DNA from: Bimastos eiseni | Lineage: Eukaryota > Annelida > Clitellata > Crassiclitellata > Lumbricidae | DNA: 64,000 nucleotides | Direction of reading: 5' to 3' | Assembly (NCBI GenBank): GCA_959347315.1 | Contig: OY365813.1 | Coordinates: 34,644,393-34,708,392, forward strand | Part shown: positions 19,301 through 34,300 of the stretch, in pieces | Layout of the letters: the number at the start of each line of letters is the position of its first letter | Position numbering within the stretch: position 1 is the first letter of the stretch | Notes under the pieces: model-generated | What the model was told of the DNA's origin: nothing | What the model saw: the letters and a program-made list of their open reading frames with translations, nothing else | The model's database searches: none | Made by a program: the position numbers and the translations under genes

Positions 19301-22300
19301 TTCACTCGTGTAATGAATATTAGTCGTTTAAATTTATCTGTTATTGGATCGCTGAACGCATTGGCAAATCGATGCACATTCACATGTGCAATGAATATTA
19401 GTCGTTTAAATTTATCTGTTATTGGGTCGCTGAACACTTTGGCAGATCGAGGCACATTCACATGTGTAATGAATATTGGTCGTTTAAATTGATCTGTTAT
19501 TGGGTCGCTGAACGCATTGGCAAATCGAGGCACATTCACATGTGTAATGAATATTAGTCGTTTAAATTTATATGTTATTGGGTCGCTGAACGCATTGGCA
19601 AATCGATGCACATTCACATGTGTAATGAATATTGGTCGTTTAAAGTTATCTGTTATTGGGTCGCTGAACACATTGGCTGATCGATGCACATTCACATGTG
19701 TAATGAATATTAGTCGTTTAAAGTTATCTGTTATTGGGTCGCTGAACACATTGGCAGATCGAGGCACATTCACATGTGTAATGAATATTAGTCGTTTAAA
19801 CTTATCTGTTATTGGGTCGCTGAACGCATTGGCAAATCGAGGCACATTCACATGTGTAATGAATATTGGTCGTTTAAATTAATTTGTTATTGGATCGCTG
19901 AACGCATTGGCAAATCGATGCACATTCACATGTGCAATGAATATTAGTCGTTTAAATTTATCTCTTATTGGGTCGCTGAACACTTTGGCAGATCGAGACA
20001 CATTCACATGTGTAATGAATATTGGTCGTTTAAATTTATCTGTTATTGGGTCGCTGAACGCATTGGCAAATCGAGGCAGATTCACATGTGTAATGAATAT
20101 TGGTCGTTTAAAGTTATCTGTTATTGGGTCGCTGAACACATTGGTAGATCGAGGCACATTCACATGTGTAATGAATATTAGTCGTTTAAATTGATCTGTT
20201 ATTGGGTTGCTGAGCGCATTGGCAGATCGAGGCACATTCACTTGTGTAATGAATATTAGTCGTTTAAATTGATCTGTTATTGGGTCGCTGAACACATTGG
20301 CAGATCGAGGCACATTCACATGTGTAATGAATATTAGTCGTTTGAAGTTATCTGTTATTGGGTCGCTGAACACATTGGCAGATCGAGGCACATTCACATG
20401 TGTAATGAATATTAGTCGTTTAAATTTATCTGTTATTGGGTCGCTGAACACATTGGCAGATCGAGGCACATTCACATGTGTAATGAATATTAGTCGTTTA
20501 AATTGATCTGTTATTGGGTTGCTGAGCGCATTGCCAGATCGAGGCACATTCACTTGTGTAATGAATATTAGTCGTTTAAATTTATCTGTTATTGGATCGC
20601 TGAACGCATTGGCAAATCGATGCACATTCACATGTGCAATGAATATTAGTCGTTTAAATTTATCTGTTATTGGGTCGCTGAACACTTTGGCAGATCGAGG
20701 CACATTCACATGTGTAATGAATATTGGTCGTTTAAATTTATCTGTTATTGGGTCGCTGAACGCATTGGCAAATCGAGGCACATTCACATGTGTAATGAAT
20801 ATTAGTCGTTTAAATTTATATGTTATTGGGTCGCTGAACGCATTGGCAAATCGATGCACATTCACATGTGTAATGAATATTGGTCGTTTAAAGTTATCTG
20901 TTATTGGGTCGCTGAACACATTGGCTGATCGATGCACATTCACATGTGTAATGAATATTAGTCGTTTAAAGTTATCTGTTATTGGGTCGCTGAACACATT
21001 GGCAGATCGAGGCACATTCACATGTGTAATGAATATTAGTCGTTTAAACTTATCTGTTATTGGGTCGCTGAACGCATTGGCAAATCGAGGCACATTCACA
21101 TGTGTAATGAATATTAGTCGTTTAAATTTATCTGTTATTGGGTCGCTGAACGCATTGGCAGATCGAGGCACATTCACATGTGTGATGAATATTAGTCGTT
21201 TAAATTGATCTGTTTTTGGGTCGCTGAACGCATTGGAAAATCGAGGCACATTCACATGTGTAATGAATATTGGTCGTTTAAATTAATTTGTTATTGGATC
21301 GCTGAACGCATTGGCAAATCGATGCACATTCACATGTGCAATGAATATTAGTCGTTTAAATTTATCTGTTATTGGGTCGCTGAACACTTTGGCAGATCGA
21401 GACACATTCACATGTGTAATGAATATTAGTCGTTTAAATTTATCTGTTATTGGGTCGCTGAACGCATTGGCAGATCGAGGCACATTCACATGTGTAATGA
21501 ATATTAGTCGTTTAAATTTATCTGTTATTGGGTCGCTGAACGCATTGGCAAATCGAGGCACATTCACATGTGTAATGAATATTGGTCGTTTAAAGTTATC
21601 TGTTATTGGGTCGCTGAACACATTGGCAGATCGAGGCACATTCACTTGTGTAATGAATATTAGTCGTTTAAATTGATCTGTTATTGGGTTGCTGAACGCA
21701 TTTACAGATCGAGGCACATTCACATGTGTAATGAATATTAGTCGTTTAAAGTTATCTGTTATTGGGTCGCTGAGCGCATTGGCAGATCGAGGCACATTCA
21801 CTTGTGTAATGAATATTAGTCGTTTAAATTGATCTGTTATTGGGTTGCTGAACGCATTTACAGATCGAGGCACATTCACATGTGTAATGAATATTAGTCG
21901 TTTAAAGTTATCTGTTATTGGGTCGCTGAACACATTGGCAGATCGAGGCACATTCACATGTGTAATGAATATTAGTCGTTTAAACTTATCTGTTATTGGG
22001 TCGCTGAACGCATTGGCAAATCGAGGCACATTCACATGTGTAATGAATATTAGTCGTTTAAATTGATCTGTTATTGGGTCGCTGAACGCATTGGCAGATC
22101 GAGGCACATTCACATGTGTGATGAATATTAGTCGTTTAAATTGATCTGTTATTGGGTCGCTGAACGCATTGGAAAATCGAGGCACATTCACATGTGTAAT
22201 GAATATTGGTCGTTTAAATTAATTTGTTATTGGATCGCTGAACGCATTGGCAAATCGATGCACATTCACATGTGCAATGAATATTAGTCGTTTAAATTTA

Positions 22301-25300
22301 TCTGTTATTGGGTCGCTGAACACTTTGGCAGATCGAGACACATTCACATGTGTAATGAATATTGGTCGTTTAAATTTATCTGTTATTGGGTCGCTGAACG
22401 CATTGGCAGATCGAGGCACATTCACATGTGTAATGAATATTAGTCGTTTAAATTTATCTGTTATTGGGTCGCTGAACGCATTGGAAAATCGAGGCACATT
22501 CACATGTGTAATGAATATTGGTCGTTTAAATTAATTTGTTATTGGATCGCTGAACGCATTGGCAAATCGATGCACATTCACATGTGCAATGAATATTAGT
22601 CGTTTAAATTTATCTGTTATTGGGTCGCTGAACACTTTGGCAGATCGAGACACATTCACATGTGTAATGAATATTGGTCGTTTAAATTTATCTGTTATTG
22701 GGTCGCTGAACGCATTGGCAGATCGAGGCACATTCACATGTGTAATGAATATTAGTCGTTTAAATTTATCTGTTATTGGGTCGCTGAACGCATTGGCAAA
22801 TCGAGGCAGATTCACATGTGTAATGAATATTGGTCGTTTAAAGTTATCTGTTATTGGGTCGCTGAACACATTGGCAGATCGAGGCACATTCACATGTGTA
22901 ATGAATATTAGTCGTTTAAATTGATCTGTTATTGGGTTGCTGAGCGCATTGGCAGATCGAGGCACATTCACTTGTGTAATGAATATTAGTCGTTTAAATT
23001 GATCTGTTATTGGGTCGCTGAACACATTGGCAGATCGAGGCACATTCACATGTGTAATGAATATTAGTCGTTTGAAGTTATCTGTTATTGGGTCGCTGAA
23101 CACATTGGCAGATCGAGGCACATTCACATGTGTAATGAATATTAGTCGTTTAAATTTATCTGTTATTGGGTCGCTGAACACATTGGCAGATCGAGGCACA
23201 TTCACATGTGTAATGAATATTAGTCGTTTAAATTGATCTGTTATTGGGTTGCTGAGCGCATTGCCAGATCGAGGCACATTCACTTGTGTAATGAATATTA
23301 GTCGTTTAAATTTATCTGTTATTGGATCGCTGAACGCAATGGCAAATCGATGCACATTCACATGTGCAATGAATATTAGTCGTTTAAATTTATCTGTTAT
23401 TGGGTCGCTGAACACTTTGGCAGATCGAGGCACATTCACATGTGTAATGAATATTGGTCGTTTAAATTTATCTGTTATTGGGTCGCTGAACGCATTGGCA
23501 AATCGAGGCACATTCACATGTGTAATGAATATTAGTCGTTTAAATTTATATGTTATTGGGTCGCTGAACGCATTGGCAAATCGAGGCACATTCACATGTG
23601 TAATGAATATTGGTCGTTTAAAGTTATCTGTTATTGGGTCGCTGAACACATTGGCTGATCGATGCACATTCACATGTGTAATGAATATTAGTCGTTTAAA
23701 GTTATCTGTTATTGGGTCGCTGAACACATTGGCAGATCGAGGCACATTCACATGTGTAATGAATATTAGTCGTTTAAACTTATCTGTTATTGGGTCGCTG
23801 AACGCATTGGCAAATCGAGGCACATTCACATGTGTAATGAATATTAGTCGTTTAAATTTATCTGTTATTGGGTCGCTGAACGCATTGGCAGATCGAGGCA
23901 CATTCACATGTGTAATGAATATTAGTCGTTTAAATTGATCTGTTTTTGGGTCGCTGAACGCATTGGAAAATCGAGGCACATTCACATGTGTAATGAATAT
24001 TGGTCGTTTAAATTAATTTGTTATTGGATCGCTGAACGCATTGGCAAATCGATGCACATTCACATGTGCAATGAATATTAGTCGTTTAAATTTATCTGTT
24101 ATTGGGTCGCTGAACACTTTGGCAGATCGAGACACATTCACATGTGTAATGAATATTAGTCGTTTAAATTTATCTGTTATTGGGTCGCTGAACGCATTGG
24201 CAGATCGAGGCACATTCACATGTGTAATGAATATTAGTCGTTTAAATTTATCTGTTATTGGGTCGCTGAACGCATTGGCAAATCGAGGCACATTCACATG
24301 TGTAATGAATATTGGTCGTTTAAAGTTATCTGTTATTGGGTCGCTGAACACATTGGCAGATCGAGGCACATTCACATGTGTAATGAATATTAGTCGTTTA
24401 AATTGATCTGTTATTGGGTTGCTGAGCGCATTGGCAGATCGAGGCACATTCACTTGTGTAATGAATATTAGTCGTTTAAATTGATCTGTTATTGGGTTGC
24501 TGAACGCATTTAGAGATCGAGGCACATTCACATGTGTAATGAATATTAGTCGTTTAAAGTTATCTGTTATTGGGTCGCTGAACACATTGGCAGATCGAGG
24601 CACATTCACATGTGTAATGAATATTAGTCGTTTAAACTTATCTGTTATTCGGTCGCTGAACGCATTGGCAAATCGAGGCACATTCACATGTGTAATGAAT
24701 ATTAGTCGTTTAAATTTATCTGTTATTGGGTCGCTGAACGCATTGGCAGATCGAGGCACATTCACATGTGTAATGAATATTAGTCGTTTAAATTGATCTG
24801 TTATTGGGTCGCTGAACGCATTGGAAAATCGAGGCACATTCACATGTGTAATGAATATTGGTCGTTTAAATTAATTTGTTATTGGATCGCTGAACGCATT
24901 GGCAAATCGATGCACATTCACATGTGCAATGAATATTAGTCGTTTAAATTTATCTGTTATTGGGTCGCTGAACACTTTGGCAGATCGAGACACATTCACA
25001 TGTGTAATGAATATTGGTCGTTTAAATTTATCTGTTATTGGGTCGCTGAACGCATTGGCAGATCGAGGCACATTCACATGTGTAATGAATATTAGTCGTT
25101 TAAATTTATCTGTTATTGGGTCGCTGAACGCATTGGCAAATCGAGGCAGATTCACATGTGTAATGAATATTGGTCGTTTAAAGTTATCTGTTATTGGGTC
25201 GCTGAACACATTGGCAGATCGAGGCACATTCACATGTGTAATGAATATTAGTCGTTTAAATTGATCTGTTATTGGGTTGCTGAGCGCATTGGCAGATCGA

Positions 25301-28300
25301 GGCACATTCACTTGTGTAATGAATATTAGTCGTTTAAATTGATCTGTTATTGGGTCGCTGAACACATTGGCAGATCGAGGCACATTCACATGTGTAATGA
25401 ATATTAGTCGTTTGAAGTTATCTGTTATTGGGTCGCTGAACACATTGGCAGATCGAGGCACATTCACATGTGTAATGAATATTAGTCGTTTAAATTTATC
25501 TGTTATTGGGTCGCTGAACACATTGGCATATCGAGGCACATTCACATGTGTAATGAATATTAGTCGTTTAAATTGATCTGTTATTGGGTTGCTGAGCGCA
25601 TTGCCAGATCGAGGCACATTCACATGTGTAATGAATATTGGTCGTTTAAAGTTATCTGTTATTGGGTCGCTGAACGCAATGGAAAATCGATGCACATACA
25701 TATGTGTAATGAATATTAGTCGTTTAAATTTATCTGTTATTGGATCGCTGAACGCAATGGAAAATCGATGCACATTCATATGTGTAATGAATATTGGTCG
25801 TTTAAAATTATATGTTATTGGGTCGCTGAACGCATTGCAAATCGAGGCACATTCACATGTGTAATGAATATTAGTCGTTTAAAGTTATCTGTTATTGGGT
25901 CGCTGAACACATTGGCAGATCGAGGCACATTCACATGTGTAATGAATATTAGTCGTTTAAAGTTATCTGTTATTGGGTCGCTGAACACATTGGCAGATCG
26001 AGGCACATTCACATGTGTAATGAATATTAGTCGTTTAAATTGATCTGTTATTGGGTTGCTGAACGCATTGGCAAATCGAGGCACATTCACATGTGTAATG
26101 AATATTAGTCGTTTAAAGTTATCTGTTATTGGGTCGCTGAACACATTGGCAGATCGAGGCACATTCACATGTGTGATGAATATTAGTCTTTTAAATTGAT
26201 CTGTTATTGGGTCGCTGAACACATTGGCAGATCGAGGCACATTCACATGTGTAATGAATATTAGTCGTTTAAATTGATATGTTATTGGGTTGCTGAACGC
26301 ATTTACAGATCGAGGCACATTCACATGTGTAATGAATATTGGTCGTTTAAATTTATCTGTTATTGGGTCGCTGAACGCATTGACAAATCGATGCACATTC
26401 ACATGTGTAATGAATATTAGTCGTTTAAATTTATCTGTTATTGGGTCGCTGAACGCATTGGCAGATCGAAGCACATTCACATGTGTAATGAATATTAGTC
26501 GTTTAAATTGATCTGTTATTGGGTTGCTGAGCGCATTGGCAGATCGAGGCACATTCACTTGTGTGATGAATATTAGTTGTTTAAATTTATCTTTTATTGG
26601 GTCGCTGAACGCAATGGAAAATCGATGCACATTCATATGTGTAATGAATATTAGTCGTTTAAAATTATCTATTATTGGGTCGCTGAACGCATTGGCAAAT
26701 CGAGGCACATTCACATGTGTAATGAATATTAGTCGTTTAAAGTTATCTGTTATTGGGTCGCTGAACACATTGGCAGATCGAGGCACATTCACATGTGTAA
26801 TGAATATTAGTCGTTTAAATTTATCTGTTATTGGGTCGCTGAACACATTGGCAGATCGAGGCACATTCACATGTGTAATGAATATTAGTCGTTTAAATTT
26901 ATCTGTTATTGGGTCGCTGAACACATTGGCAGATCGAGGCACATTCACATGTGTAATGAATATTAGTCGTTTAAATTTATCTGTTATTGGGTCGCTGAAC
27001 ACATTGGCAGATCGAGGCACATTCACATGTGTAATGAATATTAGTCGTTTAAATTGATCTGTTATTGGGTTGCTGAACGCATTTACAGATCGAGGCACAT
27101 TCACATGTGTAATGAATATTAGTCGTTTAAATTTATCTGTTATTGGGTCGCTGAACACATTGGCAGATCGAGGCACATTCACATGTGTAATGAATATTAG
27201 TCGTTTAAATTGATCTGTTATTGGGTCGCTGAACGCATTGGCAAATCGAGGCACATTCATATGTGTAATGAATATTGGTCGTTTAAAGTTATCTGTTATT
27301 GGGTCGCTGAACACATTGGCAGATCGAGGCACATTCACATGTGTAATTAATGTTAGTCGTTTAAATTGATCTGTTATTGGGTTGCTGAGCGCATTGGCAG
27401 ATCGATGCACATTCACTTGTGTAATGAATATTAGTCGTTTAAATTTATCTGTTATTGGGTCGCTGAACGCAATGGAAAATCGATGCACATTCATATGTGA
27501 AATGAATATTAGTCGTTTAAAATTAACTGTTATTGGGTCGCTGAACGCATTTACAGATCGAGGCACATTCACATGTGTAATTAATATTAGTCGTTTAAAG
27601 TTATCTGTTATTGGGTCGCTGAACACATTGGCAGATCGAGGCACATTCACATGTGTAATGAATATTAGTCGTTTAAATTTGCCTGTTATGGGGTCGCTGA
27701 ACGCATCGGCAAATCGACGCACATTCACATGTGTAATGAATATTAGTCGTTTAAACTTATCTGTTATTCGGTCGCTGAACGCATTGGCAAATCGAGGCAC
27801 ATTCACATGTGTAATGAATATTAGTCGTTTAAATTTATCTGTTATTGGGTCGCTGAACGCATTGGCAGATCGAGGCACATTCACATGTGCAATGAATATT
27901 AGTCGTTTAAATTGATCTGTTATTGGGTCGCTGAACGCATTGGAAAATCGAGGCACATTCACATGTGTAATGAATATTGGTCGTTTAAATTAATTTGTTA
28001 TTGGATCGCTGAACGCATTGGCAAATCGATGCACATTCACATGTGCAATGAATATTAGTCGTTTAAATTTATCTGTTATTGGGTCGCTGAACACTTTGGC
28101 AGATCGAGACACATTCACATGTGTAATGAATATTGGTCGTTTAAATTGATCTGTTATTGGGTCGCTGAACGCATTGGCAGATCGAGGCACATTCACATAT
28201 GTAATGAATATTAGTCGTTTAAATTGATCTGTTATTGGGTCGCTGAACACATTGGCAGATCTAGGCACTTTCACATGTGTAATGAATATTAGTCGTTTAA

Positions 28301-31300
28301 ATTTATCTGTTATTGGGTCGCTGAACGCATTGACAAATCGATGCACATTCACATGTGCAATGAATATTAGTCGTTTAAATTTATCTGTCATTGGGTCGCT
28401 GAACGCATTGGCAGATCGAGGCACATTCACATGTGTAATGAATATTAGTCGTTTAAATTTATCTGTTATTGGGTCGCTGAACGCATTGGCAAATCGAGGC
28501 ACATTCACATGTGTAATGAATATTGGTCGTTTAAAGTTGTCTGTTATTGTGTCGCTGAACACATTGGCAGATCGAAGCACATTCACATGTGTAATGAATA
28601 TTAGTCGTTTAAATTGATCTGTTATTGGGTTGCTGAGCGCATTGGCAGATCGAGGCACATTCACTTGTGTGATGAATATTAGTTGTTTAAATTTATCTTT
28701 TATTGGGTCGCTGAAAGCAATGGAAAATCGATGCACATTCATATGTGTAATGAATATTAGTCGTTTAAAATTATCTGTTATTGGGTCGCTGAACGCATTG
28801 GCAAATCGAGGCACATTCACATGTGTAATGAATATTAGTCGTTTAAAGTTATCTGTTATTGGGTCGCTGAACACATTGGCAGATCGAGGCACATTCACAT
28901 GTGTAATGAATATTAGTCGTTTAAATTTATCTGTTATTGGGTCGCTGAACACATTGGCAGATCGAGGCACATTCACATGTGTAATGAATATTAGTCGTTT
29001 AAATTGATCTGTTATTGGGTTGCTGAACGCATTTACAGATCGAGGCACATTCACATGTGTAATTAATATTAGTCGTTTAAAGTTATCTGTTATTGGGTCG
29101 CTGAACACATTGGCAGATCGAGGCACATTCACATGTGTAATGAATATTAGTCGTTTAAATTTATCTGTTATTGGGTTGCTGAACGCATTGGCAAATCGAG
29201 GCACATTCATATGTGTAATGAATATTGGTCGTTTAAAGTTATCTGTTATTGGGTCGCTGAACACATTGGCAGATCGAGGCACATTCACATGTGTAATTAA
29301 TGTTAGTCGTTTAAATTGATCTGTTATTGGGTTGCTGAGCGCATTGGCAGATCGATGCACATTCACTTGTGTAATGAATATTAGTCGTTTAAATTTATCT
29401 GTTATTGGGTCGCTGAACGCAATGAAAAATCGATGCACATTCATATGTGAAATGAATATTAGTCGTTTAAAATTAACTGTTATTGGGTCGCTGAACGCAT
29501 TTCCAGATCGAGGCACATTCACATGTGTAATTAATATTAGTCGTTTAAAGTTATCTGTTATTGGGTCGCTGAACACATTGGCAGATCGAGGCACATTCAC
29601 ATGTGTAATGAATATTAGTCGTTTAAATTTGCCTGTTATGGGGTCGCTGAACGCATCGGCAAATCGACGCACATTCACATGTGTAATGAATATTAGTCGT
29701 TTAAACTTATCTGTTATTCGGTCGCTGAACGCATTGGCAAATCGAGGCACATTCACATGTGTAATGAATATTAGTCGTTTAAATTTATCTGTTATTGGGT
29801 CGCTGAACGCATTGGCAGATCGAGGCACATTCACATGTGCAATGAATATTAGTCGTTTAAATTGATCTGTTATTGGGTCGCTGAACGCATTGGAAAATCG
29901 AGGCACATTCACATGTGTAATGAATATTGGTCGTTTAAATTAATTTGTTATTGGATCGCTGAACGCATTGGCAAATCGATGCACATTCACATGTGCAATG
30001 AATATTAGTCGTTTAAATTTATCTGTTATTGGGTCGCTGAACACTTTGGCAGATCGAGACACATTCACATGTGTAATGAATATTGGTCGTTTAAAGTTAT
30101 CTGTTATTGGGTCGCTGAACACATTGGCAGATCGAGGCACATTCACATGTGTAATGAATATTAGTCGTTTAAATTGATCTGTTATTGGGTTGCTGAGCGC
30201 ATTGGCAGATCGAGGCACATTCACTTGTGTAATGAATATTAGTCGTTTAAATTGATCTGTTATTGGGTCGCTGAACACATTGGCAGATCGAGGCACATTC
30301 ACATGTGTAATGAATATTAGTCGTTTGAAGTTATCTGTTATTGGGTCGCTGAACACATTGGCAGATCGAGGCACATTCACATGTGTAATGAATATTAGTC
30401 GTTTAAATTTATCTGTTATTGGGTCGCTGAACACATTGGCAGATCGAGGCACATTCACATGTGTAATGAATATTAGTCGTTTAAATTGATCTGTTATTGG
30501 GTCGCTGAGCGCATTGGCAGATCGAGGCACATTCACTTGTGTAATGAATATTAGTCGTTTAAATTTATCTGTTATTGGGTCGCTGAACGCATTGGCAAAT
30601 CGAGGCACATTCACATGTGTAATGAATATTGGTCGTTTAAAGTTGTCTGTTATTGGGTCGCTGAACACATTGGCAGATCGAAGCACATTCACATGTGTAA
30701 TGAATATTAGTCGTTTAAATTGATCTGTTATTGGGTTGCTGAGCGCATTGGCAGATCGAGGCACATTCACTTGTGTGATGAATATTAGTTGTTTAAATTT
30801 ATCTTTTATTGGGTCGCTGAAAGCAATGGAAAATCTATGCACATTCATATGTGTAATGAATATTAGTCGTTTAAAATTATCTGTTATTGGGTCGCTGAAC
30901 GCATTGGCAAATCGAGGCACATTCACATGTGTAATGAATATTAGTCGTTTAAAGTTATCTGTTATTGGGTCGCTGAACACATTGGCAGATCGAGGCACAT
31001 TCACATGTGTAATGAATATTAGTCGTTTAAATTTATCTGTTATTGGGTCGCTGAACACATTGGCAGATCGAGGCACATTCACATGTGTAATGAATATTAG
31101 TCGTTTAAATTGATCTGTTATTGGGTTGCTGAACGCATTGGCAAATCGAGGCACATTCATATGTGTAATGAATATTGGTCGTTTAAAGTTATCTGTTATT
31201 GGGTCGCTGAACACATTGGCAGATCGAGGCACATTCACATGTGTAATTAATGTTAGTCGTTTAAATTGATCTGTTATTGGGCTGCTGAGCGCATTGGCAG

Positions 31301-34300
31301 ATCGATGCACATTCACTTGTGTAATGAATATTAGTCGTTTAAATTTATCTGTTATTGGGTCGCTGAACGCAATGGAAAATCGATGCACATTCATATGTGA
31401 AATGAATATTAGTCGTTTAAAATTAACTGTTATTGGGTCGCTGAACGCATTTACAGATCGAGGCACATTCACATGTGTAATTAATATTAGTCGTTTAAAG
31501 TTATCTGTTATTGGGTCGCTGAACACATTGGCAGATCGAGGCACATTCACATGTGTAATGAATATTAGTCGTTTAAATTTGCCTGTTATGGGGTCGCTGA
31601 ACGCATCGGCAAATCGACGCACATTCACATGTGTAATGAATATTAGTCGTTTAAACTTATCTGTTATTCGGTCGCTGAACGCATTGGCAAATCGAGGCAC
31701 ATTCGCATGTGTAATGAATATTAGTCGTTTAAATTTATCTGTTATTGGGTCGCTGAACACATTGGCAGATCGAAGCACATTCACATGTGTAATGAATATT
31801 AGTCGTTTAAATTGATCTGTTATTGGGTTGCTGAGCGCATTGGCAGATCGAGGCACATTCACTTGTGTGATGAATATTAGTTGTTTAAATTTATCTGTTA
31901 TTGGGTCGCTGAAAGCAATGGAAAATCGATGCACATTCATATGTGTAATGAATATTAGTCGTTTAAAATTATCTGTTATTGGGTCGCTGAACGCATTGGC
32001 AAATCGAGGCACATTCACATGTGTAATGAATATTAGTCGTTTAAAGTTATCTTTTATTGGGTCGCTGAACACATTGGCAGATCGAGGCACATTCACATGT
32101 GTAATGAATATTAGTCGTTTAAATTTATCTGTTATTGGGTCGCTGAACACATTGGCAGATCGAGGCACATTCACATGTGTAATGAATATTAGTCGTTTAA
32201 ATTGATCTGTTATTGGGTTGCTGAACGCATTTACAGATCGAGGCACATTCACATGTGTAATTAATATTAGTCGTTTAAAGTTATCTGTTATTGGGTCGCT
32301 GAACACATTGGCAGATCGAGGCACATTCACATGTGTAATGAATATTAGTCGTTTAAATTTATCTGTTATTGGGTCGCTGAACACATTGGCAGATCGAGGC
32401 ACATTCACATGTGTAATGAATATTAGTCGTTTAAATTGATCTGTTATTGGGTTGCTGAACGCATTGGCAAATCGAGGCACATTCATATGTGTAATGAATA
32501 TTGGTCGTTTAAAGTTATCTGTTATTGGGTCGCTGAACACATTGGCAGATCGAGGCACATTCACATGTGTAATTAATGTTAGTCGTTTAAATTGATCTGT
32601 TATTGGGTTGCTGAGCGCATTGGCAGATCGATGCACATTCACTTGTGTAATGAATATTAGTCGTTTAAATTTATCTGTTATTGGGTCGCTGAACGCAATG
32701 AAAAATCGATGCACATTCATATGTGCAATGAATATTAGTCGTTTAAAATTAACTGTTATTGGGTCGCTGAACGCATTTCCAGATCGAGGCACATTCACAT
32801 GTGTAATTAATATTAGTCGTTTAAAGTTATCTGTTATTGGGTCGCTGAACACATTGGCAGATCGAGGCACATTCACATGTGTAATGAATATTAGTCGTTT
32901 AAATTTGCCTGTTATGGGGTCGCTGAACGCATCGGCAAATCGACGCACATTCACATGTGTAATGAATATTAGTCGTTTAAAGTTATCTGTTATTGGGTCG
33001 ATGAACACATTGGCAGATCGAGGCACATTCACATGGGTAATGAATATTAGTCGTTTAAATTTATCTGTTATTGGGTCGCTGAACACATTGGCAGATCGAG
33101 GCACATTCACATGTGTAATGAATATTAGTCGTTTAAATTGATCTGTTATTGGGTTGCTTAACGCTTTTACAGATCGAGGCACATTCACATGTGTAATTAA
33201 TATTAGTCGTTTAAAGTTATCTGTTATTGGGTCGCTGAACACATTGGCAGATCGAGGCACATTCACATGTGTAATGAATATTAGTCGTTTAAATTGATCT
33301 GTTATTCGGTCGCTGAACGCATTGGCAAATCGAGGCACATTCACATGTGTAATGAATATTAGTCGTTTAAATTTATCTGTTATTGGGTCGCTGAACGCAT
33401 TGGCAGATCGAGGCACATTCACATGTGCAATGAATATTAGTCGTTTAAATTGATCTGTTATTGGGTCGCTGAACGCATTGGAAAATCGAGGCACATTCAC
33501 ATGTGTAATGAATATTGGTCGTTTAAATTAATTTGTTTTTGGATCTCTGAACGCATTGGCAAATCGATGCACATTCACATGTGCAATGAATATTAGTCGT
33601 TTAAATTTATCTGTTATTGGGTCGCTGAACACTTTGGCAGATCGAGACACATTCACATGTGTAATGAATATTGGTCGTTTAAATTGATCTGTTATTGGGT
33701 CGCTGAACGCATTGGCAGATCGAGGCACATTCACATGTGTAATGAATATTAGTCGTTTAAATTTATCTGTTATTGGGTCGCTGAACGCATTGGCAATGCG
33801 AGGCACATTCACATGTGTAATGAATATTGGTCGTTTAAAGTTATCTGTTATTGGGTCGCTGAACACATTGGCAGATCGAGGCACATTCACATGTGTAATG
33901 AATATTAGTCGTTTAAATTGATCTGTTATTGGGTTGCTGAGCGCATTGGCAGATCGAGGCACATTCACTTGTGTAATGAATATTAGTCGTTTAAATTGAT
34001 CTGTTATTGGGTCGCTGAACACATTGGCAGATCGAGGCACATTCACATGTGTAATGAATATTAGTCGTTTGAAGTTATCTGTTATTGGGTCGCTGAACAC
34101 ATTGGCAGATCGAGGCACATTCACATGTGTAATGAATATTAGTCGTTTAAATTTATCTGTTATTGGGTCGCTGAACACATTGGCAGATCGAGGCACATTC
34201 ACTTGTGTAATGAATATTAGTCGTTTAAATTTATCTGTTATTGGGTCGCTGAACGCATTGGCAAATCGAGGCACATTCACATGTGTAATGAATATTGGTC

